Source: Carposina sasakii (taxonomy: Eukaryota; Arthropoda; Insecta; Lepidoptera; Carposinidae). Taken from it: DNA of 64,000 nucleotides. The notes beneath the pieces are model-generated. The model did not search any database and was not told the DNA's origin. It saw nothing but the letters and a program-made list of their open reading frames with translations. Shown here in pieces: positions 1 through 11,600 of this stretch. The translations under genes were made by a program, and so were the position numbers. The DNA lies in assembly GCA_014607495.2 (NCBI GenBank), contig CP053161.1:6953115-7017114 (forward strand). Direction: 5' to 3'. Position 1 is the first letter of the stretch; each line of letters starts with the position of its first letter.

Positions 1-378
1 CAACACCTAAGAATGAACAGGAACGTTCTTATTCTGTACCCATCTTTGCGTTTATCGTTTAGCTATATTAGTTCGTTTGCAATGCTGTCTTCATTTGAAA
101 TCGAAAAATTTTCATGCGAAAGTAACTTAATATGTCTAGGTATTCTTTTATACCTAATGTTATAGGTTGGAGTAGAGTTTTAGTGGAATTTGTGTTTTTT
201 ACGTGTCAACAACAAAACAACAGATAAAAATATGTAAGTACAGGGTGCATTGCCTTTAAACATACCACTGTGCCTAAATATAATTAATTATCTTTGACTT
301 TGCATGGCTTCAACACATCCCACGCAATGTCTACATACATAGGTAAGGAGGGAGTTTTGATAAATGTATTCTACTCTA
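1..378. other. AT-rich intergenic DNA
   Basis: I see no gene, RNA or complete repeat here. The short open frame that begins near 294 runs into the foldback MITE that follows and has no protein character. Confidence 0.6.
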
Positions 379-648
379 CAGGATGTAACAAAAAGGGTAT
401 GTTAAGCGAAAAGCTATGTAAATGGCTGACTATAAAGAACCTATCCATGAAATTTGAGACTCTAAATCACAAGTTTATTTTTCAAAATTGTGTGAAAAAT
501 CCTGACATGTTTAACAATTCTCCATACTATATAGAAAAATAAACATGTGATTTCGAGTCTCAAACTTTGTGAGTAGGTTCTCTATAGTGGGTTATTTAAA
601 TATCTTTTCGCTTAACATACCCTTTTTTAAGAACTTTAACGCATCCTG
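379..648. mobile_element. Foldback MITE, family A copy 1 (TA target site)
   Basis: The element begins CAGGATGTAACAAAAAGGG and ends with the near reverse complement ...ACGCATCCTG. It is flanked by TA on both sides (377-378 and 649-650). Almost the whole 270 bp is one imperfect palindrome: AAGCGAAAAGCTATG on the left is matched by its complement in the right arm. Three more copies lie at 1,874, 41,938 and 62,138. TA duplication and a CAGGGTG-type end fit a non-autonomous Tc1/mariner-type MITE. This copy is more diverged than copies 2 and 4. Confidence 0.8.
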
Positions 649-1873
649 TATTTGTGTATTCGTTTGTTCGTAATTATTATGATCAACTTTTCAATTATTT
701 ACTTCGTATTACTCGTAGTCGTAGAGTACATTTATGTACCTACCTACATCCAGTTGATATAAGTATTTCAGCTTCTCAATATTTTTAACTGTTATATACA
801 AAAGATCTACATAACACACAGGTACCTTACATACAATATACAATGTTAGCCAGCTGTTCAAACTAGTTGACAATGTCTTCGTTAGCAATGTGACGCAATT
901 CAGTAAATTATCCCGTTGTTTACCATGTTTTCAATGAATTAATAAACGCATTACTTGTTACGCAAATACGCACATCTTGGACAAAACAATAATATTATGG
1001 TCAGCCTGATGATTATGTACTATATTAATTATAGGAAATGGAATACTATAAATAATTAAACCAATAAGTAAATATATAATTATACATCTATAATATAACT
1101 CATTATAGACGAGACGACAATAACAGGTAAAGTCAAGTAAGTAAATGGTATTGCTCCAAAACTTGGTAGATCTAATACTCGTAATAAGTAGGTTTTAGAA
1201 CTTGAAATGTTAAAAAGGAAATGTGATTAAATTTTTACAGATTTGTAAAGTACATATGATTGTTAATTATAATTTTATCAAACTCTCTATGTACTATAGC
1301 TACCACAATGTTTAGCGTTTTTTTTTAAACATTTTAAGGTCATAATAGTAGTAATACTAGTAGTAATATTAATACTCTTATGGCTATATGGAGTAGTAAT
1401 ATTAGTAGGAACCTAACAGTAATGGTCAACATTATCTGGCCAAGTCCTGTTATTCACTCTGAATATAGTGATGATTTGTCACCTCTTCATTTGGATAGAA
1501 TTATAAGCTATGACGACATAAACTAATAAGGATTCAAATTGTTTAACATAAAAATTAGTAGCAGTTGAAAAGATACTTAGAATATTTACGAAGATTACCT
1601 TATTATCGAGTCGATGTCTGCTAGATGGTTTTGTATAGCAAATACTATTCTTTGTAGTTTAAACAAACTCTAGCCTTTTTGGGAACTTTGAAAAAGCCGT
1701 CAATTTGCATGAGTTATTAAGTACTTACGTTTATACTTATACTATTTCTTCACTTAAGTAAGTTAAGTACAACTACGAAAGGTCCAGAATCAACAGTGGC
1801 GACCAGAAAAATGCAAATAAAGCACCCCGGATGGACCCAACAATTGTAAAGACGGAATATAAAGAAAGGTATA
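649..1873. other. AT-rich intergenic DNA
   Basis: Simple AT-rich sequence with short runs of AGTAAT and TAATAT type. No gene or named repeat is supported. Confidence 0.6.
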
Positions 1874-2133
1874 CAGGGTGTAACAGAAAGGGTATGTTAA
1901 GCGAAAAGCTATGTAAATAGCCCACTATAGAGAACCTATTTCCAAAATTTCAGACTCAAATTCACATTTATATTTTTCCAGATCGTAAGAAGAATTCCGA
2001 AACAACTCAGGAATGTTCATACAATCTTGAAAAATAAAAATGTGATTTCGAGTCTCAAATTTTGGAAATAGGTTCTCTATAGTGGGCTATTTATATAGCT
2101 TTTCGATTAACATACCCTTTCTGTTACACCCTG
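1874..2133. mobile_element. Foldback MITE, family A copy 2 (TA target site)
   Basis: The best-preserved copy of this family, with CAGGGTGTAACAGAAAGGG at the left and CCCTTTCTGTTACACCCTG at the right, and TA immediately outside both ends. The arms pair almost over their full length (about 115 bp each), so the single strand would form one long hairpin. No open reading frame. Tc1/mariner-type assignment is inferred from the TA target site and terminal sequence. Confidence 0.85.
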
Positions 2134-2654
2134 TATAAGGAATAAGATCAAACAAATATTGATGTCTCTAATTTTACTTATGTAAGAGTAAAGATTTAAA
2201 TTAATAAAATTGATTTTAAAAATCACTTGGAAAAGTACTTGTAATTGTCGATGATAAGACTACTTACTGCAGGAATAAACATATGGATCGACGACCGGCT
2301 GACGTGCACGCATACTTCGTTCCAGCTATGAAGTCATCTGATATAAGAGCTAGTTTGTATGTAACTCTAAGATTGCTCCATTTATTTTATATAGTTTAAT
2401 AAAAGTCCGTGGGACTTCGTTATTGAAACAGATAAAAACAGCTTCATAAGAATAATAACGAAGTATCTGGCTAGTGTAAATCACGAGAATCATTACATGA
2501 ATGATGATAATAGGTATTGGTTGATAATGTGTGATTATTTTTTAACCTTTGACATTGTACCTAAACTTTAAGTTTTAATTCGAGAATATTTTGTTGTAAG
2601 TACCTAAATAAAATTGTCGCGGATATAGACTAAGTTTATTTATCTATCTATCTA
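2134..2654. other. AT-rich intergenic DNA
   Basis: No gene seen. A short TATC/TCTA microsatellite near 2,641 leads into the next repeat. Confidence 0.6.
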
Positions 2655-2980
2655 TACATATAATAAAAATGTAACGGATCGCTGTCTGTACATGGAAGAT
2701 ATATGAGAAAAAATATTATAGGAGACCTTTATCAACCCAAAACAATGATTTTTTGAATTTTTGTCTGTTTGTCGGTTTGTCTGTTTGTCTGTGCGTTTGT
2801 GCACGCTAATCTCAGAAACGGCTGAACCGATTTCGATGCAGTTTTCAGGAATATATTGTGACAGGTCCCACTTAACATATAGGCTACTTTTTATCCCGGG
2901 AAAATGTTTTTATCCCAGATAATTTCGACATTTTGTTTTCTCTGTAGTCCACGCGGACTGAGTCGCGGGAGTCCACTAGT
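2655..2980 (+). mobile_element. Non-autonomous Helitron-like lepidopteran repeat
   Basis: The block runs from GTAACGGATCGCTGTCTG through AACGGCTGAACCGATTTCG and TTTTTATCCCGGGAAAATG to a GC-rich end (CGCGGACTGAGTCGCGGGA) and CTAGT. The same order is seen at 20,361 and 25,190. In Lepidoptera this GTCCACGCGGACGAAGTCGCGGGC end is characteristic of very abundant small elements often classed with Helitrons or MINEs. Class is recalled from general knowledge, not proven here. No coding capacity. Confidence 0.7.
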
Positions 2981-4330
2981 TTATAAATAATTATAGAAAT
3001 ACAATGCAGTAGGTATGCACCACACAAAGCTCCTTGTTGTTTACGTGATTTCATTTATAATAATGAACTTAGAACCACCAACCGATGAATTAAGTATGTA
3101 AGTATGTTGTATTTCGTACACTATAAATCTATATCTGAACCCTATCCCTGTATCGAATTTATTTTGATTTTGGTCGAGCTTCCATATTTATTTGCATTAT
3201 TATACAAGCTAGATAAGATAACCACTATGTAAATTTTTTCACGCTGGTGAAGTGGTGACTAAACTTGCGTAATCGATACATATATTTAATTTTTTATCCA
3301 AGAATTATCACGAAAGGTACGAGACATAGATTACTGATATAAATTAATCCGAAGAATTAGGACTTGGCGTAAGAGGAACTTATTCTTCAGTCTACAGACT
3401 GTTGTTTGAAACTACTTAAATATAGGTAGATGCAATAATAATCTTTCAGTATTTTCATCAGGTTTCAAATGTCAATAATAATAAAGATTGTTGTTTTAAT
3501 ACTCTATTATCTATAGTTATGGGTCATGTGTGACATCTTATGAAAGCGAGTTAAATAGTGATAGTGTTTGCGGGGGTGTTTACTGCCAATTTTAGGGTAT
3601 GGTGCCACTGCTAGCGGGTTATTTGCTATAGATATGCGTTTTTTTTTACTTTTTGCTACCTTTTCCATCGTAATACGATTTCATTTGGAGAAAGCAACTT
3701 CTCGGGCTTTTATATGCCGAGAAACCTAGTCAGACTTGTTGCAGTTAAACTAATAGATAATAATTAGGTATATACTTAAAAGGGAATATAATAGATGGTG
3801 TATGTTGCTCTGAGCGAGAGCTAGAGAGACACGTTTGAGCATAGACCAAAGAAATCTGCGATATAATTACTACTTATTGGTAACTTAGACATAAAGCTTG
3901 AAATAATTTTTTACGATAATATTGAATAATTCTTAATAAGAACACTCTCTACTGATATACCTTTCAAACAAAAAAAACCGCATTAAAATCGGATCATCCG
4001 TTTGGGAGCTACGATGCCACAGACAGACACATACACATTTACACACAGAGACACGTCAAACTTATAACACCCCGTCGTTTTTGCGTTGGGGGTTAAAAAT
4101 GAGAGTGAAAGCTCTCATCTATTGCATTAACTACCTACAGTCAGGGAATCTAGTATTTTAAACAATGGAATAAAAATATTGGTATAATTATCTATATTAT
4201 GTTTGAAGGGTAGGTATATAAAAATACAGTTTATTTTTAATTGTACCAACTTAGTCTAAATGTAAACCTGAATGAAACCTAATGGCTGATAGTTGGAAAA
4301 CTTGCAGATTTCCGCATTTATTTATAAGTA
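2981..4330. other. Intergenic DNA with one repeat-tail fragment
   Basis: No gene seen. Around 3,955-4,105 there is a fragment of a dispersed element (ACCGCATTAAAATCGG ... CAGACAGACACA ... GGGGGTTAAAAATG), a common 3' tail pattern in lepidopteran repeats. The rest is AT-rich unique-looking sequence. Confidence 0.5.
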
Positions 4331-4570
4331 ACAAGTGGAAGCCCGCGACTTCAGGCCGTGGACTGCAGAAAAAACAAAATGTCGAAATTATCCGGTATAA
4401 AAATATTTTCCCGGGATAAAAAGTAGCCTATGTGTTAATCCAGGGTGTCAGCTAACTGCATACCAAATTTTATTAAAATCGCTCTAGCCGCTTTTACGTG
4501 AAAGAGTAACAAACATCCATCCATCCATCCATACTCACAAACTTTCGTGTTTATAATATTAGTAGGATAT
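4331..4570 (-). mobile_element. Helitron-like/MINE repeat with CCAT microsatellite
   Basis: Begins GCCCGCGACTTCAGGCCGTG, contains TTTTCCCGGGATAAAAAGTA and CATACCAAATTTTATTAAAA, then CATCCATCCATCCATCCAT, and ends TTTATAATATTAGTAGGAT. The microsatellite next to a fixed 3' end is the classical feature of lepidopteran MINE elements. It is the reverse orientation of the elements at 2,655 and 20,361 at its GC-rich end. An open frame across it has no protein meaning. Confidence 0.7.
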
Positions 4571-5284
4571 TTGTTGAGATAACTTGCTTTAAGTGAGACC
4601 CTTGCAGTTAAATCATACGATAGAGCGTGAACCCAGGCTATCTCGCTTGTTAACGTCACCGTGATATTGCTTTTCTTCCATACTAAGTTATAATCTGTTA
4701 GTAAATTTTATAAATATATTAAGTAAAATATTTTACAAGTAATAAGTTATAACGAATACAGTCGCCGGGAAAATATTTTTTCTTTCCAGAAAATATAGAT
4801 GAGTAACGTAATTAATTAGTAATTTGTAGTCGAAGTCTTGGGCGTTTCTCTGACGTTCAATATTTATGATGTAAGCAAGGGCGGGAACTAAGGGCAGATT
4901 TGATTATAATATAGAAATACGCGCTTAGGTAAAATCTCCTCCTAAAGTAGGTACAAAAAATCCTTGAGGGGGTGGGATGTATCCTTAAAGGTAGATAGGC
5001 AAAGAAAGTAAGATGTATAAAGTATGTTATATACTCACTTGAGGAAAGTCTAGTATTCTTTCACTTTATTATCTCTTATTGTTATTTGTTGTCTGATTTA
5101 TCATACAGCACTTTATACTGTTTACTCTTCACGTATTTTGCTACACAGTAGAATGAGAACTAAATTAATGATGTAAAGAAGTGTATGTATATAGCGATAA
5201 ATATATGTAAATTTTCAAGTTCTATGTCATTCAAAACACAAAGCTGTAAGGCAGGTTTTTGTATAAGCCAGGAGCTAGTAGCTC
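4571..5284. other. AT-rich intergenic DNA
   Basis: No gene or full repeat recognised. Confidence 0.55.
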
Positions 5285-5434
5285 TAATTCACTGGGACTC
5301 GAGACAAAATTGTGTACCCACCTACGTTCAAAATTGTACCAAATCACAAAATTTGGTACAATTTTGAACGTAGGTGGGTACACAATTTTGAACGTAGGTG
5401 GGTACACAATTTTGTCTCGAGTCCCAGTGAATTA
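5285..5434. repeat. Near-perfect 150-bp palindrome with a one-sided internal duplication
   Basis: The left arm starts TAATTCACTGGGACTCGAG and the right arm ends CTCGAGTCCCAGTGAATTA. The arms pair through GACAAAATTGTGTACCCACC and beyond to a short loop. The right arm carries one extra ~24-bp direct repeat (unit beginning AACGTAGGTGGG) that the left arm lacks. TA lies at both outer edges, so this may be a tiny foldback MITE. No other copy is visible in the window. Confidence 0.8.
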
Positions 5435-5469
5435 GATCGCCTACAACCACGATTAACATAGCGGGTATA

Positions 5470-5665
5470 GATGGTAATAATTAGTGACAAATGGCTAGCT
5501 TATCCCCAGAGAGGATGCCGAGTTCCTTAGTCGACATTTGATGATGATGATGATGATGTCCGAACGTATTTCGGCCAAGGCGACCAATCTCTACGGAGAT
5601 TGGCCAGGTACGCAGGATATATTATCACTCTCTATTCCGTTACTCTCATAGTCACATTTAGGACA
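5470..5665. repeat. SINE/LINE-derived fragments joined by a GAT microsatellite
   Basis: A fragment ending GAGTTCCTTAGTCGAC is followed by about six GAT units (5,540-5,558), then by TATTTCGGCCAAGGCGACCA and CAATCTCTACGGAGATTGGC. The second part matches 42,940-43,080 in reverse orientation, which makes it a dispersed family. A weaker relative of the first part lies near 29,715-29,765. Confidence 0.6.
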
Positions 5666-6976
5666 TGCTAAATATGCTAATGTGTTCGACTTACATCATA
5701 CAATAAAATAATAGGTATAAGGTTTATGAGGTGATAATTATCTGATTTTAATAATGTTTCAAATACGAATACTAGCCATGTGTGATTGCTTTGCATATTG
5801 TAACGAGGTTTCCGGCGGCGACTGGGCCCGCAATTAACTCGACCCGCGGATCCAGTTGCCGGATCTATTTATTTTAAATATGTATTTTTTCTTTAGGTGA
5901 CTCGATCCCACACATAAAAGAAAAAAACTATTGTTCAAGCCTAACAGTATAGCCAAGCGAAATAGTGTTTAATATAAAATTTAAACCTGGAAGAAACCTC
6001 TTGCAACAATGAAGATATTAGACAAGTTTTTCAAAGTAGTTTTCTTGTAGTACCTACGTACTATCGATTTTTTGTATGTTTCCTACTGCTATCTCATGCA
6101 CATGATAGAACCTCAGGAGGATGTATTTATTTGACTGCCAACGGACGGACGAGCAACATTGCAACGTTAGATGTTATAAACTATCTATAGTACATGCCAA
6201 TTATAACATGATTTTCCGTAATAAATCATAGGTAACATGAATATCTACACGATGTAGGACATGTTTAATGAAACTTTATCAATCATAAGCCTTGGCTAAA
6301 AGTAGGTCGTTATTTAAATATCTCTATGGAAAAGTCAGATACGTCAATGCACTACAAGATATTTACTTGAGACATGTTTAATCATGTAAAGAAGTCTGCA
6401 AGACTTTTTCTTTAAGTTTTTTTGTAGTAACTACCTAAGCTGAATAAGAAAATACGAATTATTTACTCTTGCTAGAGTCAGGTCAATGTGTAAACATTAC
6501 CTATTATGTACCGTTGTTTCGGGTAGGTAACTTTAATACAAAGAAGAAGGAATACAAATTTGGAATATAGGAAAAAGACCTAAATAAATAAGCGAAAAAG
6601 AAGTGAATTACATACAAGTTTCAAAACGGTTATTGGCTCCGTGACTATAAGCGAGCATATATGCCCATAAAACACAGGTATTATATATATGGGTGGAATT
6701 CTTTCGGGTTTTAAATGTATATAACATTTCTAAGTTGCACAACATGGTGAAATCTTAACTTACATAACATTTAATTTAAAATATTGGGCAAAAATTGAAT
6801 ACCTAGGTCTTAGAATAATGATTCGCGGAGCGAAGACCAATCATTGATCTAAGACCTAGGTCATATAAACAAGTTAAGAAGTAAAAAAATACTAGGTTTA
6901 GGTTTTATTATTGTAATAATTAAAATGTCTTTAAAAAAATACTTAACTAGATTTATTTAAAACTATTAAAGTGTAG
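5666..6976. other. AT-rich intergenic DNA with one hairpin
   Basis: No gene seen. A GC-rich patch near 5,805-5,860 is not recognisable. A strong hairpin at 6,801-6,861 is listed separately. Confidence 0.55.
6801..6861. repeat. Hairpin, 23-bp stem
   Basis: ACCTAGGTCTTAGAATAATG pairs with its complement ending AAGACCTAGGT across a 15-base GC-rich loop, with two mismatches. Possibly a small foldback element; function unknown. Confidence 0.6.
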
Positions 6977-7144
6977 GTTCCGTACTGACAACATAGTCCG
7001 AAAATCATACTGCGGTCACCAACCCGCCTACCCAGCGCGGTGACTATGGGCAAAACCCCCCTGTGGCATTAGCCTTGTGGCGTGCTTTGGGGGAGGCCTA
7101 CGTCCAGCGGTGGACTGCAATAGGCTGAAGAAGAAGAAGAAGAA
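6977..7144 (+). repeat. SINE-like repeat family S, 3' fragment
   Basis: Carries the family core GGTGACTATGGGCAAA, CTTTGGGGGAGGCCTACGTC and the tail TGGACTGCAATAGGCTGA followed by AAG repeats. Other copies in the window are at 16,150, 17,378, 25,832, 42,308 and 53,672. The 5' part is missing. Most likely a short non-autonomous retroelement. Confidence 0.7.
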
Positions 7145-7714
7145 AGTGTAGGTGGCCGTATAAAAACATTTTAAATTCTATAATGTGCAATAGCGATTGT
7201 TTACCAATACCTTAAATATTGCAAAATACAATCAGTCATTGTATCTTTATGTACTGTAGGTTCAACATCTATCTAATAAAATCAATCAACCTTCCTGCAA
7301 AAACTATAAAAGTGCAACTTCATCCTTTATATTAAAACTGAGACTACATTCCTTAGTCCATCCATTAGCCTTAGAACAAAGTAATATTATTTTCTCGAGC
7401 AAATCGATATAGGTCCGTCACTGACACGTTTGCTTCGATAGTAAAAGCCTTTATTTTTGCGCGTCCGTCAAGTCACGTGTCGAATTTTCCCACCGCTATT
7501 GGAGTGTTACGACAATGAACGTTAATGCTAAACGATGTTACATTGTCTAAACACCCTGGATGACAGACCGGGGCGAGGGTACTTAATCTCTCGGTAATAG
7601 ATTTATAAGAAAGATCGTCCATATTACTTAGATACCTAAGTGGAATGGTTTCGCAAGGAATGCTGTCACGACCGCTTTTCTCGCATAAATCGAGAATCTT
7701 AGATTAGATTAGAT
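7145..7714. other. Intergenic DNA
   Basis: No gene or recognised repeat. Confidence 0.5.
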
Positions 7715-7848
7715 TTAGGGCCGATTTTTCCAATGGTCAGATAGCCTATCTGAAAGATAAGGTTGATCTTGTTTTAGAGAAAGACGGCTTTAACTTTATC
7801 CTAACTTATATACGAGTAGGCTGTCAGACCACTGGAAAAATTCTTAAT
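7715..7848. mobile_element. Foldback MITE, family B copy
   Basis: GGGCCGATTTTTCCAATGG at the left pairs with CCACTGGAAAAATTCTT at the right. Inside are TCAGATAGCCTATCTGAAAG and GTTTTAGAGAAAGACGG. Relatives with the same landmarks lie at 34,102, 38,417, 47,280, 56,174 and 57,376. Short palindromic non-autonomous element; superfamily unknown. Confidence 0.7.
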
Positions 7849-9580
7849 GAATACAGGACCTTAGTATAAAACTTCGCACGCTTCGAACGAAGCCGTTCGT
7901 TCCCGTTATCGAAATTAAATTGCTATGTAGATGTCGCAATTATTTCTCTATTCCTATCATTGATTCTTACGATTTATGGCAGAATTTTCCACCAGACTTC
8001 ACATTCATGTTATAAATTTACACAGCTGCTAAAATGTGCGATTATGAATGTGAATTACACATGTAACCTAAATACAAATGAACAATTCGAATCTAATAAA
8101 CTCCATGCATATATAAAATTAGACGGTCAATTATTTCAGTTACTGTAAAATAACTATAGGTATGTACCTATTTGGAAAAATAAATAAAAAAACTCATGTA
8201 TGCAATGCACAAGTCCCTACTGTAGGAAAGAAAGTTAATTATCAATGATTAATTCTAAATTCATAAAATTTTCCACGTACCTAGTACGTCCAATTTTTTT
8301 TCGCCCTAGATTAGTTTTTATCCTTTTATCACATAAAACACCTAGAAAAATTGTCAATAAGTCGAATTTATGTCTACTCAATAAGGAATAACTGTTGACG
8401 TTACACATAACGAGTTCGTATCAAAAGACACCGATTTTTTTTACTCCCTAGGGTCGTACTTCTTGGAAGGTCTATTTCTACCCTATGAATGGAAGCGGCG
8501 CGGGTTTAAGTTTTTTTGGTATAATATTTATGGATATGAATGGCCCTTTTTTTAGGCTGGCGCTTGGTTATTTTCCACTGTACAGTATACATACAGGATG
8601 CTTGGAAATATTGTTAGAAAATGTTTTATTTTTTCTCAATCCTTTGAAAGGCTAAGTTTCACGGATGATAAAACACTTGTCTGTTACAAAAAAAAAATGA
8701 ATAATCGAATTGACTCTTATACAGCTTTGATTGGTTCCATTTTTCAGGCCATAGAAGACAGGATAACATAGCAACTTTAAACGTTATGTGATTTTTCGAG
8801 ATATCACCGACTTGTTAGTTTCTTCGGTGTTCAGACGTGAAAGCTTTGGCGAGCTTAATATTGCCCCAATCTTTTTATACGCCTTTATGCCTTATGGGGT
8901 AGGCAATCCTTTATCCTTCTTACATTTCAAGGCTTTTCAATATTTAACTTTCTAATAGATACATGGGGTAGCCGTAATATGAGTAGGATAAGTAAATTAT
9001 AATAATACCTACCTAACATACCTATAGGTAGGTAAAGCTCTGTTTGCGCTTTATGCTGCCTGACACAAGAGTCTGCTCCCAATGAAATCCCATCGAAAGC
9101 AATATTATATCGAGGAACAGCGACGTAAAGGGAATGAAATGTCTGAGTGACTATGTAAAGATTTAAATGCAAACTGTTATTATGAATGTTGACACCCGAT
9201 CTAAGAATAACAAAAGCGTGATAAAAGCTAACATCACTTATAAATGTGCATAGTCTTAAGTTTTTGACTCTTGGATATAAATCTATAAATACTTAAATAA
9301 CGCTCTGATAATAACTGCAACGAAGCAAGTTACGATCCTTATAATACCTGTACACATAATAAAATACAATTAACATGGACAATGAAATCTGAGTTTATCT
9401 CTAAACAGACCTTTCCCCCAGCAAGACATCATATACACTGTAGCTATAACATAAGGGTAACATTTATATTGAATGAACTGAATGATACCTAAGTAACTAA
9501 CCTCGGTATTTTTATGGTACGTAAGTGATCTATACCTTCTAAGTAGATTTTCCCTAACTTAAAAACAATTTACTTTTACT
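7849..9580. other. AT-rich intergenic DNA
   Basis: Several short open frames (for example around 7,960-8,148 and 8,927-9,172) lack splice context and protein character. A small repeat scrap (GCCTTATGGGGTAGGCA) lies near 8,886. Confidence 0.5.
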
Positions 9581-9855
9581 TCTATGCTGCTCTGGGACTG
9601 AAAAAAAACGTATAATACTACAGCTGCTTCTCTTCTCGGCCATACTGTCCTACAAGTACCTACAAGTCAGTAGAGAGACAAGAGGGTTTTGGTGTTTTGT
9701 AGGCGATGGGCTGACCACCTGTCACTACTAACCGAACTTGTACATCTTAACTATACCTTCAAAATTGGTCAGAAGGGGCACCATGTGGTTCTATCGGTGC
9801 TCTGCCTCTCATAAGGGATAAAGGCGTGATTATATGTATGTATGTATGTTTAAAA
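9581..9855 (+). repeat. Retroelement 3' end with ATGT tail
   Basis: The block ends CATAAGGGATAAAGGCGTGA followed by TATG repeats, the usual 3' terminus of RTE-type LINEs and dependent SINEs in Lepidoptera. No reverse transcriptase frame survives. Confidence 0.55.
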
Positions 9856-11339
9856 CAATTTATCTTAAAGACAAATATGACGATGATTTCATGGTCTTAA
9901 GTTAACTAACTAAACATATTATCTTTGAAATACATAGTCTTAAAATATTTGTAAACAGAGTGAACAAACACGTGCTTCGTCTTTGTAGCTCTATTTAGAT
10001 CGATTAAGTTTTCCGAGTGAATCGTATTCATCCGCACATTGTTCCTCGGTGGTCGTCATCGGTCCGAGTATAACAATTGACACTGGAACTGATTTGTTTA
10101 CAAATGTCTTTATTTATAGGGCTCATTCATGAATCTTAAAGACTTTCAGTAGCTGTCTAAGTAATAAAATAAAGAACTACTTATAAAAGTGGGACCTATT
10201 TTTATGCTTCAGGGGCATATAAATCGATGGCTTTAGACTATCTATATCCTTTTCTTATTTATTTGTTTACTCTATGTTATCCTCTGAGTTTTCTTTCCTA
10301 GATTAATTTAGACAGAGGACAGTAGAATAGAAAAGAGGAGGCCTTTACTCAGCAGTGAGTGCTAAAGGCTGTACGGCCAGATTAATTTGGAAAGCCCCTT
10401 TGGCAAAGTATTTACGACAGAGCGGTGAAATATGTTTAATTATTTTTTCATAAATGTATAATTATTACTAAGTAATAATTATTCAGATCAATAAGTATCA
10501 TTCTTACTTGACTCATATAAAATTGTGTAACAATATAAAATATGATACGGTACCACTAACAATATGCGGTTACCCGGTACCTACAATTTAAGTATAACCT
10601 ACTAAATTGACCAATAAATTTAGTACATGTAAGATACATGCATTAATGTAATACAAGTTGTATCCACATACTTATTACAATTTAACCTTTCTTCAGTCGT
10701 CTAGTAAAAAATAGTTTAACTTCGAAATTGAACTATTCATAACTTTTTAGGATCTTACGGAGTATTTTAATTTTATTTTATTTTTAACACATTGAAAAAC
10801 TCTTTAACCAATCTAAATAACTATAAGCTATTATCTTTAGTGTGACTAATCTAATAAAAAAGATAAACAAAAATATCTAGTAAGTAGGTAACAAGTATTA
10901 CAAAATGTTAATATTTCTCAATATAATCCTAGCCTACATTTTATTAACTGAACTGGATTTACAAATTCATATTATGATATTTTTTATTATTTGTCTGCCT
11001 TAAGAGAAACTTTTTAGATACTCGTACTTACCTACCTAACTTATGAATAAACTTATAAATTATGAAAAGTTTAGTAGAGACGCACAGTGCTCATGGATAG
11101 TCTTAGCATGATATCTCATCTCTGAGACGAAAATAATAATTTTAGTTATAGTTAAATTAAATATTAAAAACAAACAACTCACTAATAACGGATAAACTAT
11201 TATTTTTATTAATGTTTATTAATTACCAATTTACTTTTAAATTACTGTACTTAGTTATGAAAAATGGTGTGCATATACAAAAGTTATGTTCGCCTATTAT
11301 AATAATCTGCGGAATTACTTATATAAAAAAACATACTTA
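9856..11339. other. AT-rich intergenic DNA
   Basis: No gene seen. A degraded SINE tail (GAGGCCTTTACTCAGCAGTG) lies near 10,337. Confidence 0.55.
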
Positions 11340-11600
11340 ATTTTAAAAATCCCAAAACCAGACTGCGTAAAAAAGAACCAAACTATGTACATAATAAAAA
11401 ATCTGAAAAGAAAAAACAAGCACTACATGATGTCAGGTGGTCTAGAATAATATTATTATGGAATTAATACTATTGAAGAAAATAAAATATTTCCTAATGA
11501 TGTAACATAACAACTGAACAATCGGGATCCATTATCCGACAGCCAAGCTCGCCAAGCTAATATTTCAATAGATCCTGCGTCCAGTAGTCGCCCTATTGGA
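11340..11600 (+). repeat. Dispersed repeat shared with 28,996-29,240
   Basis: Shares AATTTTAAAAATCC, AAACCAGACTGCGT, the GGTGGTCTAGAAT segment and AACAACTGAACAATC with the copy near 29,000, at roughly 80-85% identity by eye. No coding capacity. The element class is not recognisable. Confidence 0.65.

Noticed and set aside
5540..5558. GAT microsatellite as an independent feature of interest
   Set aside because: It is the usual tail of a SINE-type insertion in Lepidoptera.
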